A stretch of 64,000 nt of DNA from Brasenia schreberi. Taxonomy: Eukaryota > Streptophyta > Magnoliopsida > Nymphaeales > Cabombaceae. The notes under the pieces were generated by a model. The model was given only the letters and a program-made list of their open reading frames with translations, did no database searches and was not told the DNA's origin. A program made the position numbers and the translations under genes. The stretch's first letter is position 1, and each line of letters starts with the position of its first letter. Shown one piece after another: positions 12,421 to 23,949 of this stretch. Location: assembly GCA_036023115.1 (NCBI GenBank), contig JAYKKT010000080.1, positions 11,711,501 to 11,775,500 on the forward strand, in the 5' to 3' direction.

Positions 12421-12936
12421 TTAGCTTAATGTGCTCCCTCTGAACCTTGTAACAGCGCAATCGTCTGCAAAGAGTCCTGATGTCAAGAAGGCACGGTGCC
12501 CTCCCAAGACAGGCATCAGTACCCCCATCTTGACCCGGCTCTTGTAGCTTGGTGCATAAGTTTGGCCCAGCACACCCGTCACATGATCCGTCAGTGAATA
12601 GAACTTGAAGCTTAAGTCAAGATGAGCAAAACAATCATCAAAGGTTATCTCATAGCCATGGATCCTCGACTCCTCTTCAGTGATTGGAACCACACCTGCT
12701 ATAATCTTGAAGTTGCTGGTCACCTCCACGGTTATGTCATTGGCTTCGCTGGTGCGGGTAATGGTGAGTTGGGGTGCAGTTTTATATTCCCAAGTTGCTC
12801 CTTCCGTGTTTGGGAGGTCTATTGGTTGGCCGTCCAAGACAATGGCAAGTTGATCGACATTTTCCTCCCACTTTGCTACCTGCTGAAGAACATAGTCACA
12901 AATCTACCTCTATATATAATTTCAAAAGTCTCGTGA

Positions 12937-12990
<54 letters not shown>

Positions 12991-14605
12991 AAGTGGATGG
13001 CTAAGATTTGTTTGGATATTGTAGGTTATATATATGTTTGTATGTATATATGTATATATAGAGAGAGAACCTGGTATATATGAGTAAACTTATATGTTTA
13101 TATATCTAAAAAATCTTAATTATATATGTTGTGCTTATGGATGATTGAAATTTGAGTTTAAAAAATAAAATGTGTTAATAAAATATACTTACAAAAAGTA
13201 TACATTTATTTTTTGCTTTTTAAATTTAAATTTCAACTATCTATCACCCAAGATGAATAATTGAGATTTTGCATAGATATGCTAGCACATAAGTGTGTTT
13301 GCAAATACTATGTTATATTTGTATATGTATATATGAGAGAGAACCTAGTATATGCTAGTACTAGCATATCCAAACAAATCTCTTGCCAACCATCTTGACT
13401 AATTTGTAGTTAAAATTTTAATTCAAAAGACAAAAAGTATACACATGAATCAAGTATGTTTCACCCAAGATGAATAATTGAGATATGTTACCTAAGTACG
13501 CTAGCATATACCTGATTCTCTATGTGTATATATTACTAGAGAGGATATATCTACTTTTTATCTTTTTCGTCGGTAAAGCTCTCCGAGAACCGGTTTCTTC
13601 TATTCACATGAGTCGACCTTGCTGAAGGGGAACAAGTGCAGAACCACTTGAACCGACAGAGCGATGGTAAACTGTACTTCAATGGCCAGTATTATATCGA
13701 CATTGTGACATGAGTCCTTATTGTATTGCGAGACAGTATTTGAACCTGCGACCTCAAGGTGAACATTTCATTTTGTTTTTATGAATCAACCCACCATTCA
13801 TTAAAAGGAAAAACCATTCACCTTTTTGGCACCTAAGAACAATTGGTGGTCATCAAAGAGAACCCCAATAGACTGAACCCAAGTGAAGTCACGTCTCATG
13901 CCTTCAACTCTCTTGCCGATGAAGTGGCCGTTGATGTGTAGGTTGGCGTCAGAGAGCAAGCAGAAGTTGTTGTCCTTCTTGCCATGGAAATAGAACGTGA
14001 TGCCATCCCCGCCTATGAACCGAGGGTCCATGCACACTGCACCTGGCTTGTTGCAATCTAAGATCCACATGCACACCAATTTTACAGAAATCAAATACCC
14101 TCAAGGATAAGAAGATTTGGATGTACAGTTGATCTTATTCATCTTCAAAAGATTTGTTCTTTGACTTGAAACCCAAGACCCTCTTAATTTTATGTAAAGT
14201 ACTAATTAGCTAACAGAACTTTTTACTTCTAAGCACATGATGGTGTTACAATTCATTGTGAAGAACATGACCAAGTTGTTGATTTAAGGTCCTAGTGACA
14301 CACACACACACACACACACACATTCAGTCCCTGACATTAGCTACTTTAGTCAAAAGGAGACCATACAAAATTAAGCGCATGAAGCCATACTTACTGCACA
14401 CAGGCTTGCAGGCCGCGCAGTCTATGCTGCAGTCCTTGGGGCATTGTGGTGGACAGTCGAATGTGACACCATAGCACGCCGGGAAGGCCTTGTGCTTGCA
14501 TGTACGTTTCTTGGCCGCCAGCCGCAGCTCAACCAACATGAACAATGAGATTAGGAAGACAGAGATTCTCAGGCCCTTCAGTGGAACGGATGAACGGTAC
14601 GCCAT
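12421..14605 (-). CDS. Secreted root-cap-domain (LEA-related) protein
   Basis: This belongs to the plant Root_cap family (Pfam PF06830), annotated elsewhere as root cap or LEA-related proteins. They are secreted, cysteine-rich and of unknown biochemical activity. Three minus-strand exons join cleanly: 14395-14605 (ends phase 1, donor GTAAGT), 13822-14057, and 12421-12879, giving 301 residues. The N-terminus has a signal peptide (hydrophobic ISVFLISLFMLVEL). A cysteine cluster with repeated CPxxC-like spacing follows (CPPQCPKDCSIDCAACKPVC), then the family core DPRFIGGDGITFYFHGKKD, DANLHINGHFIGKR and RDFTWVQSIGVLF. Exon 3 carries WEENVDQLAIVLDGQPIDLP and the C-terminal domain. Start MAYR at 14605 is preferred over the upstream in-frame ATG at 14650 because the TATA box at 14683-14691 leaves room for a leader only with the former. 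Acceptor of exon 3 could shift by three bases. Convergent with MFP1. Confidence 0.88.
12941..12988. repeat. (AT)n microsatellite
   Basis: An uninterrupted run of 24 AT units in intron 2 of the root-cap gene, directly next to the left arm of a foldback element. Confidence 0.95.
12990..13397. mobile_element. Foldback MITE-like element in root-cap intron 2
   Basis: The left arm 12990-13019 (contains AAGATTTGTTTGGATAT) is the inverted complement of the right arm 13366-13397 (contains ATATCCAAACAAATCT), about 30 bp each with a few mismatches. The interior is also partly self-complementary (AAATTTGAGTTTAAAAAAT against a later TTTTTAAATTTAAATTTC). No coding capacity. Target-site duplications are obscured by the adjoining AT repeat. 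A related stretch with the same 'cacccaagatgaataattgagat' text recurs at about 13466. Confidence 0.6.
14299..14322. repeat. (CA)n microsatellite
   Basis: Twelve CA units in intron 1 of the root-cap gene. Confidence 0.95.
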
Positions 14606-14682
14606 TCTTTTCACTAAGAAATTTCTTGGATGTATCAAAGATGAAAACAACAGGTATGTGCAACATATTTGTCATCAAGTGG

Positions 14683-14691
14683 CCTTTTATA
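14683..14691 (-). promoter_or_regulatory. TATA box of root-cap gene
   Basis: The minus strand reads TATAAAAGG, 78 nt upstream of the MAYR start codon, with a predicted transcription start about 30 nt downstream and a leader of about 50 nt. This supports the 14605 start over the ATG at 14650. Confidence 0.65.
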
Positions 14692-15735
14692 ATGGACTGT
14701 GCCACCCCCACACATATTATAAATAAATTATAAGTCTAAATGTAAAACATATATATAAATGTGTATGCATATATATGATATAAGTACACACATAATATAT
14801 ATGCGCGTGGACCGACCCACACTTTTTCTCGCCCATGAGTTGCCACCTCCAATCTGTTTCTTGCCAGTGAAGGAAATGTTACTTTTTTAATTTAGATTAG
14901 AAGTTTCAATCATAAGAGGGTTCTTTTTATATATATTGAGTTTAATATGTTTTCACGATATGCTCGTAAATTCTTGCAAATCTGAATCATCCGATAGAAA
15001 AGCAAATTTCGAAAAGTATACATGATGATGCTAGCTTTGCAGGCATTCTGATCTCGAAAACAGAAAACAGATAATTAATTTTGCTTAGGACCCTTAAACC
15101 AGCTTAAAAAACCAAACAGCCACTCTTCATGGCTTGTTTGTCAACTCAAGATCTTGTTAGCTAATCAACTTATTTATGCGGAGCACAACGTGAAGCGAAC
15201 CTGAGCTGAATTAGCTCATCATCTTTCAAGTTAAAAAGATGAAAATTCGCACGTATAATCTTGAGTCAAGAATTCACTTTCTTCATTATAAATAATAAAA
15301 AACATATATTTCATACAATTTTCTTGAAAATTCAAAGATCTAGTTCATTGTGTCAACATGACTTTCTAGAATTTATGCGCATAAAAGTTCTATATTCTTC
15401 ACTAGACAATTAAGCTAATACAAGCTGAGGTGAGCGGAATGAACGGGCATGGATCCAATGAAGATGCGTATTATTGGTCCACCAACATTCATTCTCATCG
15501 AACCGCTCCATGTGGGCTTGATTGTGTTGGCTTCAACCGGGGGATGCTTTGCTGTTTCAACCAGACTGGATCCAGTTCGGAAATGTATTTACAGTTCACG
15601 GTCAAAGGTGACTTTGGAGGATCATTACTTACTCAAGCGATGTAGTTGAGGTTTCGTCACTTGTCTTCCAATCCAATCCTTATTATTCCGATACAAACAT
15701 CACTAGTAAAGACCTAAACAATTTCCAGTATCAAC

Positions 15736-15800
15736 AAACTCCCCATATATCGAACTCATGACCTTAAACTTGTGAGTTGATCCCTCACTAGGTGAGCATT
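15736..15800 (-). mobile_element. SINE-like fragment, shared with 36105-36166
   Basis: On the minus strand it reads TCACCTAGTGAGG..., then AGGTCATGAGTTCGAT...ATGGGG. ATGAGTTCGAT is B-box-like and CTAGTGAGG is A-box-like. The same framework is present on the minus strand at 36105-36166, so these are two copies of one short interspersed family. Confidence 0.5.
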
Positions 15801-15831
15801 GATCCTTTGCGCATGTTTTATACAGTTACTT

Positions 15832-16088
15832 TGCATGTAGATTTACATGAAATGAGTTTACGTGCCTTCTCTATTATGCTAAAAAAGAGTGACATATGGG
15901 ATAGATGTAGCTAATAAGCGATTCAAATAAAAAACTATACTCATGTATATTCATAAACAAGCAAAATTAGTAAATGCATGTAGATTTACATGAAATGAGT
16001 TTATGTGAATCCTCTATTATGCTAAAAAATAGTGATATATGGGATAGATGTAGCTAATAAGCGATTCAAATAAAAATCTATACTCACA
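15832..16088. repeat. Tandem duplication, period 143 bp
   Basis: A unit starting TGCATGTAGATTTACATGAA at 15832 is repeated from 15975 with few differences through 'gcgattcaaataaaaa..ctatactca'. The unit itself begins with a small palindrome (CATGTAGATTTACATG). High similarity implies a recent event. No coding content. Confidence 0.9.
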
Positions 16089-17457
16089 AACACCTTTTGT
16101 TGATGGATTTTCCAGTGAGAGCAGTACATGGTGGACTTCAAATCCTTCTGCACTAACCAAGAACGGTTCTTGGATTTCAAACTTCCAGGACATTTAACTC
16201 TCATAGGACTTGGATTTTGGAAGACCAATGGATCAAGTTAGGGGATAACTATTTAATTTTTCACTTATTCCTCTTTCAGAGGGGTTAGATAGTTGACTCC
16301 AAGATTACGACTCTCATGAATAAGGGTAACCAATTAAGCAAGAAATTGACTACGAAATTAGAAAAGCAAATACCCTTAATGGCAACGCATGCAAACGACT
16401 AATCCACAATATTGACCACCAACGTTGTCGCATGCCGCCTTTTCTTTAATGTTCCCTTGTTGACAAGCTAGGGTTATGCGGAGCAATGCCAATTACGATG
16501 ATTATTTGAACCTTTGACTGATAGAGGGCCTATTCCTTCACAACTCCCACTGGATTAATTTGAAGTTTTGGATGCACTCTTTGAATTACCCGTCCTTGAA
16601 TACAAATCAGGCTCACTATATGCTCCACGTGCAAAAGCCATTAGAACTAGGGTTAGTAAATGAACCAAGCTGACCGTGATGAGCTAGTTAATTTTCAGTT
16701 TGTGATATATATTTGGAAGACCATGTTAAGATCGTGAATATTGAACTTATGGATGATATATATTTGGTTAAGATCAGCTTGTATTAGCTTGTTCAATTAA
16801 GTACATATACATATATATTGGAAGACCATGTTAACCATGTGACCTTATGGATGTAGTGGAATTAACTGGTCAAAATCTTTCAACTTAACAAGAAAATTGA
16901 ACTATTAATTTGTATTTTCTAATCAAGGAACTTAGTTTTCCACAGAATTATGAGTCTTTAATTAGTAGCTCATGTTCAGCTCTTCTAACTTGGCTGCTGT
17001 TCATGATCCACTATGGTCAAACGAGCTAACGGTCCACATTGGGGTTTGATCGAAGGGTGCAAATCATAACAGCACATGTTCGTTGCTTGTCAGCCTCATG
17101 TAATCCACCTGAAGAAGCATAAACTTAGTATTCTTTAATGTCATTGGCCAATGAAGGGGGCAATGGCATCCTTAATCATAAAGCGATTTCATCAAACTTC
17201 TCAATATTTGATGTGGAAAAAACCTATAATACTGTGTGCTATTTCTTGTGTAACTCTCAAGGTTCTTCTATTGACATTCTGATAATGCATGTAAACAGCG
17301 TGAAGGCATGTCGCAGATCGGAATCTGAGATTTTCCGATTGCTCCCTGGAAAGGAATTCCAATTGCTCATATCAATCATAAATACTAATGGTTGCGTGCT
17401 GATGAATAATGCTAGTAATGATCCAGCTACATAGAGTAAAAAGGCAAGTAAACAGCG

Positions 17458-17565
17458 TGCGCTATTGTGTATAGAGCAGCTAAGTGTGTGTGTGTGCGTG
17501 CTTCAAAGTCATGCGCTATTGTGTATAGAGCAGTTAAGTGTGTGTGTGAGTGCTTCAAAGTCATG
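17458..17565. repeat. Tandem duplication, period 54 bp, with (TG)n core
   Basis: Two copies of a 54-bp unit (starts 17458 and 17512). Each contains GCGCTATTGTGTATAGAGCA, a short (GT)n run, and CTTCAAAGTCATG. They differ at a handful of positions. Confidence 0.9.
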
Positions 17566-17954
17566 ACCAATACTCTAGAACCGCCAAGGTAGGTAAATTG
17601 GATACTTATTTGTAGATTAATGCATGGTCATACTTGATGTTATCCTCCTAGTAACCAAGCCTAGTCAAAGAAGACCAAATATAACTCTCCAACGTAGATG
17701 ATCTCATGCTGTAGAATATCCAAATTCAAGACTTGATCCAGAACATCATATTTGCATTTGTAGTTGGTTATTTTCGTTGACATTTGATTTCGGACGTTTT
17801 GTAGTTGGTTATTCTTATTTAGACATTTGATTTTAATGAAATGTATGGCGGTTCAATATCTAGGGCAATTACAAAGGAAACCATGTGAGTCTCGCTTAGA
17901 GGACGTACTACTGCTTCCATGGATTAATTTAAACATTACCAAAGGAACTGCCAT

Positions 17955-18720
17955 GATAACTCACATAAGGTATTGTTGGACACCATAATGAAACACCTCG
18001 AACATCATGGTGATCCTGTTGCTTCGAGTCACTTGGATACTGGACATGCCAAAGGATGCTAACCTCTATCCTTGAGAGAGAGCATCTAGTTCGCTCGAGA
18101 TCGGGCAAGTTTTGGGTCCTTAAGAATCTGCATATACATATCCCAAAGAGGATTGGTCATGATCAAGACTTTGGCGGCTTTCTAGGGCTCCTCATGAGCT
18201 TCTTCGATTCATGTCGAGCTTTGGGTTGAAATCGTTTCCAGACTCGGGAACCTCTTGAGTCCCAGCCACATCACGACAAGATTCGGGTTGGCCTCAAACA
18301 ACTTGATAGGATCGCGATATTTTGGTTGTATCTCCCTGGGATATAGCTCTGATCGATGCGATTCTTGATAAGTTGGAGTGTAGAAGATGAACTTTCCATA
18401 TGTTTAAGAATAAGGAAAATATGCTAAAAATGGATTTTTAGTGATTTTTATAATTTATGGCAGATTGATGGTTGTAGGTTTGATTATGTGACTAAATGCA
18501 AGAAGACCAAACTCAAAAGGAAAACAATTGGGAACAAAAAAGAAAATCTTTATTGAATTAGGAAGAAGGTGATAAATAAGGACTACAACTAAAAAGAAAA
18601 AGGAACAAAATACAAAATGTTGATATTGTGTAGTTGATGATCATTCCCCAAGGTGAGCAACCACAGTCTTTTATAGTTGAAAGAGGATTGACTCTAGATT
18701 CTAATGGCTCATCAACTTGT
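17955..18720. repeat. Dispersed repeat, copy 1 (segments P and Q)
   Basis: Segment P (about 17955-18380, containing ACCATAATGAAACACCTC) recurs at 23950-24270. Segment Q (about 18350-18720, containing AAATCTTTATTGAA and CAAGGTGAGCA) recurs at 32700-33110. Copy 1 has P directly joined to Q, without the middle segment R found in the other copies. No protein-coding remnant is seen. It is probably a non-autonomous or long-decayed LTR element. Confidence 0.6.
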
Positions 18721-20351
18721 CCAACTCTTGAAATAATGGTTTCCTATACCTAATTTTAGAAGGTGGTTCTTCATATCCATTAATGGATCATTATTTTTAC
18801 CTTAGTGGTTACAATGACTCATTACTCATCGGTTTTCATAATGTGTCATTAGGTTCCTTAAATGTGCTTATATTAGAAAGAAGACAATTATTCCAGCAAG
18901 TTGCTCCTCAAGTCCTTTGCAATTTTGGCGTTAGCATTATTGATCCCTTACAACCTTCTACCGAAGTATTCATACTACGGGTGAAGGTCGTATACTTTGA
19001 CAGAATGTCAACAACTAGAATAAGTTTGTCATTAGAAACTGAGATTCTCATAGCTATTTTTTAATTCAGTTAGGTACAAGGTTGTCCCATTTAGAAGATC
19101 TTGGGTTACCAAGTAACCCAAGGAGTAAGCTATGGGTCAGCCCTATAGGCAGTGGGTTGGCCTTAGTGTTGTGAAGGTTAGATCATCATATCTTTTGCTT
19201 CTTGAGATATCGACTTCATACTAACAAAATTTATTGTCATAAAATTGAGTATCGATTTGACTTTGTTATCCAATTTCACTTCTCAATGAGTAGTTTGAAT
19301 ATGAGGCCACATGGTTCAAATTGGTTTTATCATTGTAGCCTTTTGAATAGTTATCTCAAGAAGAGCAATCATCGGCTTGTTGTACTTCATTCTTCATATC
19401 CACATTTATTGTCAAATATGTTATTCTCATTGTTGTAGTCCTATAAGTAGTTGTGCCAAGATGCATAATCATCAATAAGTTGCTCATTGTAGTCTTTTTC
19501 TGATTTGTTGGTAGGATTTATTTCATTAGTAACATTTGACTCATTATTATCAAGAGTCCACCCAACTGCTTATTGTGAGGCCTCAACAGACAATTGATAG
19601 TATAGGTACATCCTTAAATAGTCATAAACATTATTAGTCGCATGCATTAGCAACCTACCTATCTCATCACTACTATATCCAATTGCATTCACATCAGCTA
19701 ATTGTGATGGTGAAATTGTCAGTCAGGCCTTTATCGAGTTCGTCGAATAAAATCAACTCTTGATCAAGCCATCTATTTGTTGGTATAGGCAGTCACATGA
19801 TATTGTAAAGTGGTTACATGACAAGTTAGCTGACTTGGGTATATTGTTGAACTACTATGAGAGGTAGTCACATCATAAGCAAACGTAGTAGGTTGAACTA
19901 TTTTGTGAAATGATTGACCTTGGATGGTTAATACTGGCAACCACCATTAGTTTATAAGACAATTACCCCTTGTGCTGGGAAAAGGGGTTGAGCAACTTTC
20001 ATCATCACGCTCAACAATTAAAGGCTTTGTATGTGCTAGCTGCCTAATTTAGTTATTTGTATGAGCTAGTTGCGTAATTTAGTTAAGGCAAAGCATTAGC
20101 CGGGACAATGGCTTCATCAGTTGCAATTTTGTGCTCATTGATTCTTTAGAAAATGCTTTGTAATCCAATCTATCTATACACCAAACAATAGTAATATGCA
20201 ACCTTTTTTAAAAGATTCATTAATGCGATATACAATTGCATATATATATATATATATTGATGGTAGCCTTTTCTTACTGTTTTAGATGGAGTATGGGGTG
20301 AACCAATAGTTCATATGACTCCACTTGAGAAGCAAAACAACCTACCAGACC
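18720..20351. other. Intergenic, no gene recognised
   Basis: AT-rich sequence with loosely repeated text such as 'gttgtagtc' and 'aagttgctcattg', and a short (TA)n run near 20238-20258. Frames at 18783-19064 and 19202-19438 have no recognisable domain. It is likely part of the same old retroelement nest as its flanks. Confidence 0.45.
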
Positions 20352-20367
20352 ATCTTCTTGTTTTGTA
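20352..20367. repeat. Target-site duplication, left copy, of RTE LINE
   Basis: ATCTTCTTGTTTTGTA is directly adjacent to the (CAA)n end of the LINE and is repeated exactly at 23573-23588 beyond its other end. Confidence 0.9.
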
Positions 20368-23300
20368 ACAACAACAACAAACAACAACAACAACTAAGTC
20401 TTTTCCCATACTAGACGGGGTCGGCTACATGGATTCTTTGTTTCCACAGATCTGTATCGTGTGCCATGTTAGCAGTTAACTCCCAATAAGCTAGATCATT
20501 CTTTATTGTTTCTTTCCAACACTTTTGTGGTCATCCTCTACCTCTTTTAATACTTTCCAAATTTAGTTTTTCTAACCTTCTCAATGGTTCTTCTTTTGAT
20601 CTTCTTTCTATATGTCCAAACCATCTTAAACGATGTTCTCTCATTTTATCCTCTATTGGTGCCACTCTTAATTTGTTTCTAATAACCTCATTATGTATAC
20701 GGTCTTTTCTTGTATAACCACTCATCCATCTCAACATCTTCATTTCTATCACAGACATCTTTTGTACATGTTGATGATTAACTGCCCAACACTCAGAACC
20801 ATAAAACATGGTAGGCCTAATTGCTGCTCTATAATATTTACCTTTTAACTTTAATGGTATCTTCTTATCACAAAGAATACTTAATGCTCCTCTCTATTTT
20901 AACCAACCCGCATTAATTCTATGTGTAACATCTCCATCAATTCTTTCATCCCTCTGAAAAATTGACCCTAGGTATTTAAAACTTTCCTTTTGGGGAATGC
21001 AATGTGTGGCAATTTTAATTTCTATGTCATCTGAAGTAACCAAATGATCAAACTTACATTCCATATATTTTGTCTTTGTTCTACTAAGTCGGAGGCCTTT
21101 GCTTTCTAATGTTTCTCTCCATAGTTCCAATTTTCTATTAATTTTTTGCTTAGACTCCTCCATTTATACAATGTCATCAGCAAATAACATACACCAAGGT
21201 ACTTCATCTTCAATATGTTTTATTAACTCATCCATCACCATTATAAATAAGTATGGACTTAAAGTTCATCCTTGATGTAACCCAATATTAACTTCAAAGA
21301 AGTTTGTCGTTCCTTCATGAGTCCTCACACATGTTTTTGCGCCATCATACATGTGTCTTATAAGGTTAATATATGTCAATGGGATACCTCTTTTTTCCAA
21401 AGTTCTCCACAGAACCTCCCTCGATACCCTATCATAAGCTTTTTCTAGATCAATAAATATCATATGAAGGTCTTTCTTTTTTACTCTAAAATATTCCATA
21501 AGACGTCTCAAAAGGTGAATTGCTTCAATAGTAGATCTGCCTGGCATGAATCCAAATTGGTTCTCTATTGTACTTGATACTTGTCTTAACCTATGTTCGA
21601 TAATTCTTTCTCATAATTTCATAGTATGACTCATTAACTTGATACCTCGATAATTCGCATAATTTTGAATGTCTCCCTTGCTCTTATATATGGGTATAAG
21701 TGTACTTGCTCTTCATTCCTCGAGCACCTTTTGGTTTTTCCATATTTTATTAAATAGTCTTGTGAGCTAAGTGATTCCTATTTCTCCTAGTATTTTCCAA
21801 ACTTCTATAGGAATATTATTTGGTCCTACCGATTTACCACCCTTCATATGTTTAAGAGTCTCTTTGACTTCATTCTTTTGAATACGTCGGTAGAAATTAT
21901 GGTTTATATACTTTTCTGACTTAGCTAAATCTCCTAAACTAATACTAACATCTTTATTTTCATTAAAAAGATTATAAAAATAGTTTTTCCATCTATTTCT
22001 TATATCATCATTTGCCACTAGAATTTTTTCATCCTCGTCTTTTATGCATCTAACATAATTAAGATCTTTAGTTTTCTTATCTCTAGCCCTAGTTATCCTA
22101 AAAATATCTCTTTCACCCTCTTTTGATTTGAGTTTTTTATATAAGTCCTCCCAAATCTTAGCTTTTGCTTCACTAACGGCCTTTTTCACTTCCTTCTTTA
22201 CTTTCTTATAAGCTTCTAAAGTTTCACTAGTTTTCTTGACATAATGTAATTTGTAACATGCCCTCTTTGCCTTGATTTTATTTTGTACTACTTCACTCTA
22301 CTACCAAGCTTCTTTTTGTACCGGTACACCTCCTTTAGATACACCTAACACATCTTTCGCCACTTTCCTAATATGTATAGCTATATTATTCCACATGTCT
22401 AAGGGTGTGCCAACATAATTCCAAACATCTCCTTGAAGGACTTTCTGTTTAAATATATCTTCTTTCTCGCTTTTGAGGTTCCACCATTTAGTCCGAATAG
22501 CTCGATGCACTCTTTTCTTCTTTGTCCATTTTTTTATTTGTTAATCCATAACTAAAAGTCGATGTTGGGTGGTTAAGCTTTCTCCTGGAATTACCTTACA
22601 ATCTTTACAACATGCTCTATCTTTTTTTCTATAAATAAAGTAATCAATTTGTGTTTGTGATAAGCCACTCTTATAAGTAATTAAATGTTCATCTCATTTT
22701 TTGAAGATTGTATTGACTATAAAGAGATCAAATGCCATGGCAAAATTTAAAATCTCCCTACCTTCCTCGTTTATATCCCCAAAACCAAAGTTTCCATGAA
22801 TCCCTTGATATCCTAATGCCTCTTTACCGACATGTCCATTTAAATCTCCTCCTAAACAAATCATCTCCCTTTGTAGAATCTTTTGAAACACCTTATCAAA
22901 CTCTTCCCAAAAAACTGTCTTTATACTATCTTCTAGTCCTACTTGAGGTGCGTAAGAACAAACTATATTCAAAACCTCTGCTCCTAACACTAATTTCAAT
23001 GTCATGATTCGGTCACCATATCATTGTATGTCTACTACACTCTCCTTTAAATCTTTATTTATGATAATACCAACTCCGTTTCAAGCCTTTTCTTTACCTG
23101 AATACTATAATTTAAAACCTGTATCCTCTATCTCCTTTGCTTTTTCTCTAACCCATTTTGTCTCTTTTAGACATAGAATATGAATCTTTCTCCGAATCAT
23201 AGTATCTACCATCTCCATTAGCTTACCGAATAATGTTTCGATATTCCAAGAACCAATACTAATCTTATTATCTAGGACTAGCTTCCTTATCCCCGCATCC

Positions 23301-23572
23301 GTCCATAATCAAAATACAAAGACCCTCTCTGAAATTTTTTTACTACATTCGGGCGAAAATGTAGTGGCCCTTGCTTACTTCTTACTGCATTCGGACTCTA
23401 CAACACGTCGCTAGGCGAGGACGCCCCAAAGCAATGCTCATAATTTTTGTAATCTATGTTATAAAATTCTGACGAAGTTTTACGCTGGCTGTCGGAAGCC
23501 TAACACAACCCTCCTCCTTTATCCGGGATTGGGACTGGCAATGCAAGGGTGATCCATTACATGGGCGGAGTT
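20368..23572 (-). mobile_element. Full-length RTE-clade LINE, minus orientation (copy A)
   Basis: A 3205-bp non-LTR retrotransposon bounded by identical 16-bp duplications. Read on the minus strand it begins with a GC-richer 5' UTR (23572 down to about 23300), has one long endonuclease/reverse-transcriptase frame ending at a TAG (20411-20413), then the family's conserved 3' end (contains GGGTCGGCTACATGGA on the plus strand) and a (TTG)n tail, seen as (CAA)n from 20368. A repeated-trinucleotide tail in place of poly(A), and a single apurinic-endonuclease-RT protein without RNase H, are typical of the plant RTE clade. It inserted into older repeat DNA. Confidence 0.92.
20411..23300 (-). pseudogene. 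RTE ORF2: endonuclease plus reverse transcriptase, decayed
   Basis: This protein would nick the target and reverse-transcribe the element RNA in place. On the minus strand, from the 5' side: endonuclease motifs (ISIGSWNI near 23260, GGDLNGHVG near 22845), a basic linker, then reverse transcriptase with [26 protein letters not shown] and INIGLHQG-type blocks at about 21550-21260, and the C-terminal [11 protein letters not shown] block near 20620. Several in-frame stops (for example TGA in the DIQ-YGDR context near 23030 and TGA before ERI near 21615) and frame changes make it non-functional. Confidence 0.85.
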
Positions 23573-23588
23573 ATCTTCTTGTTTTGTA
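23573..23588. repeat. Target-site duplication, right copy, of RTE LINE
   Basis: An exact second copy of ATCTTCTTGTTTTGTA, directly after the LINE 5' end, defining full length of copy A. Confidence 0.9.
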
Positions 23589-23949
23589 GTCACCCATTAA
23601 TTTGGTGGATATGAGAATCCTATTGAACTATTATTTATTAACATATTGAATGCTCCCCCAGTTATTAGTCAAAGGTAACCCAACCAAGCAGATAATTTGT
23701 GAATGTTTTTGCATCCTTATGAGGTTGGGATGAACAACCATCTCATTAACTATTTTGGAAAACAACTATCCCATGTGCAGATATAGGCAATCCATCAAGA
23801 TGTTCGTTGGCAAAGAAGTTGTTTATCTACCTTACAAGTGATAATCCTTTGTAACCAATCCCATAGTCTCACCAAATGCCCCCAAAAGGTTTTGTATGTC
23901 TAATGATCTTCATCGTGAGATTTGTAACCCATCACTATCAATTTAATTG

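Larger units (their letters stand above)
14700..17950. other. Intergenic, AT-rich, no gene recognised
   Basis: Upstream region of the root-cap gene followed by gene-free DNA. Open frames at 15430-15649, 16022-16228 and 17138-17434 have no recognisable domain and no splice or promoter context. The stretch holds a SINE-like piece (15736-15800) and two tandem duplications, listed separately. Confidence 0.5.

Noticed and set aside
12622..12936. 104-codon plus-strand frame
   Set aside because: Antisense shadow of root-cap exon 3, which is in a consistent three-exon model with family motifs.
13725..13765. B-box-like GCAGGTTCAAATACTG on the minus strand
   Set aside because: No A box at the right distance and no second copy in the window; too weak to call a SINE or tRNA.
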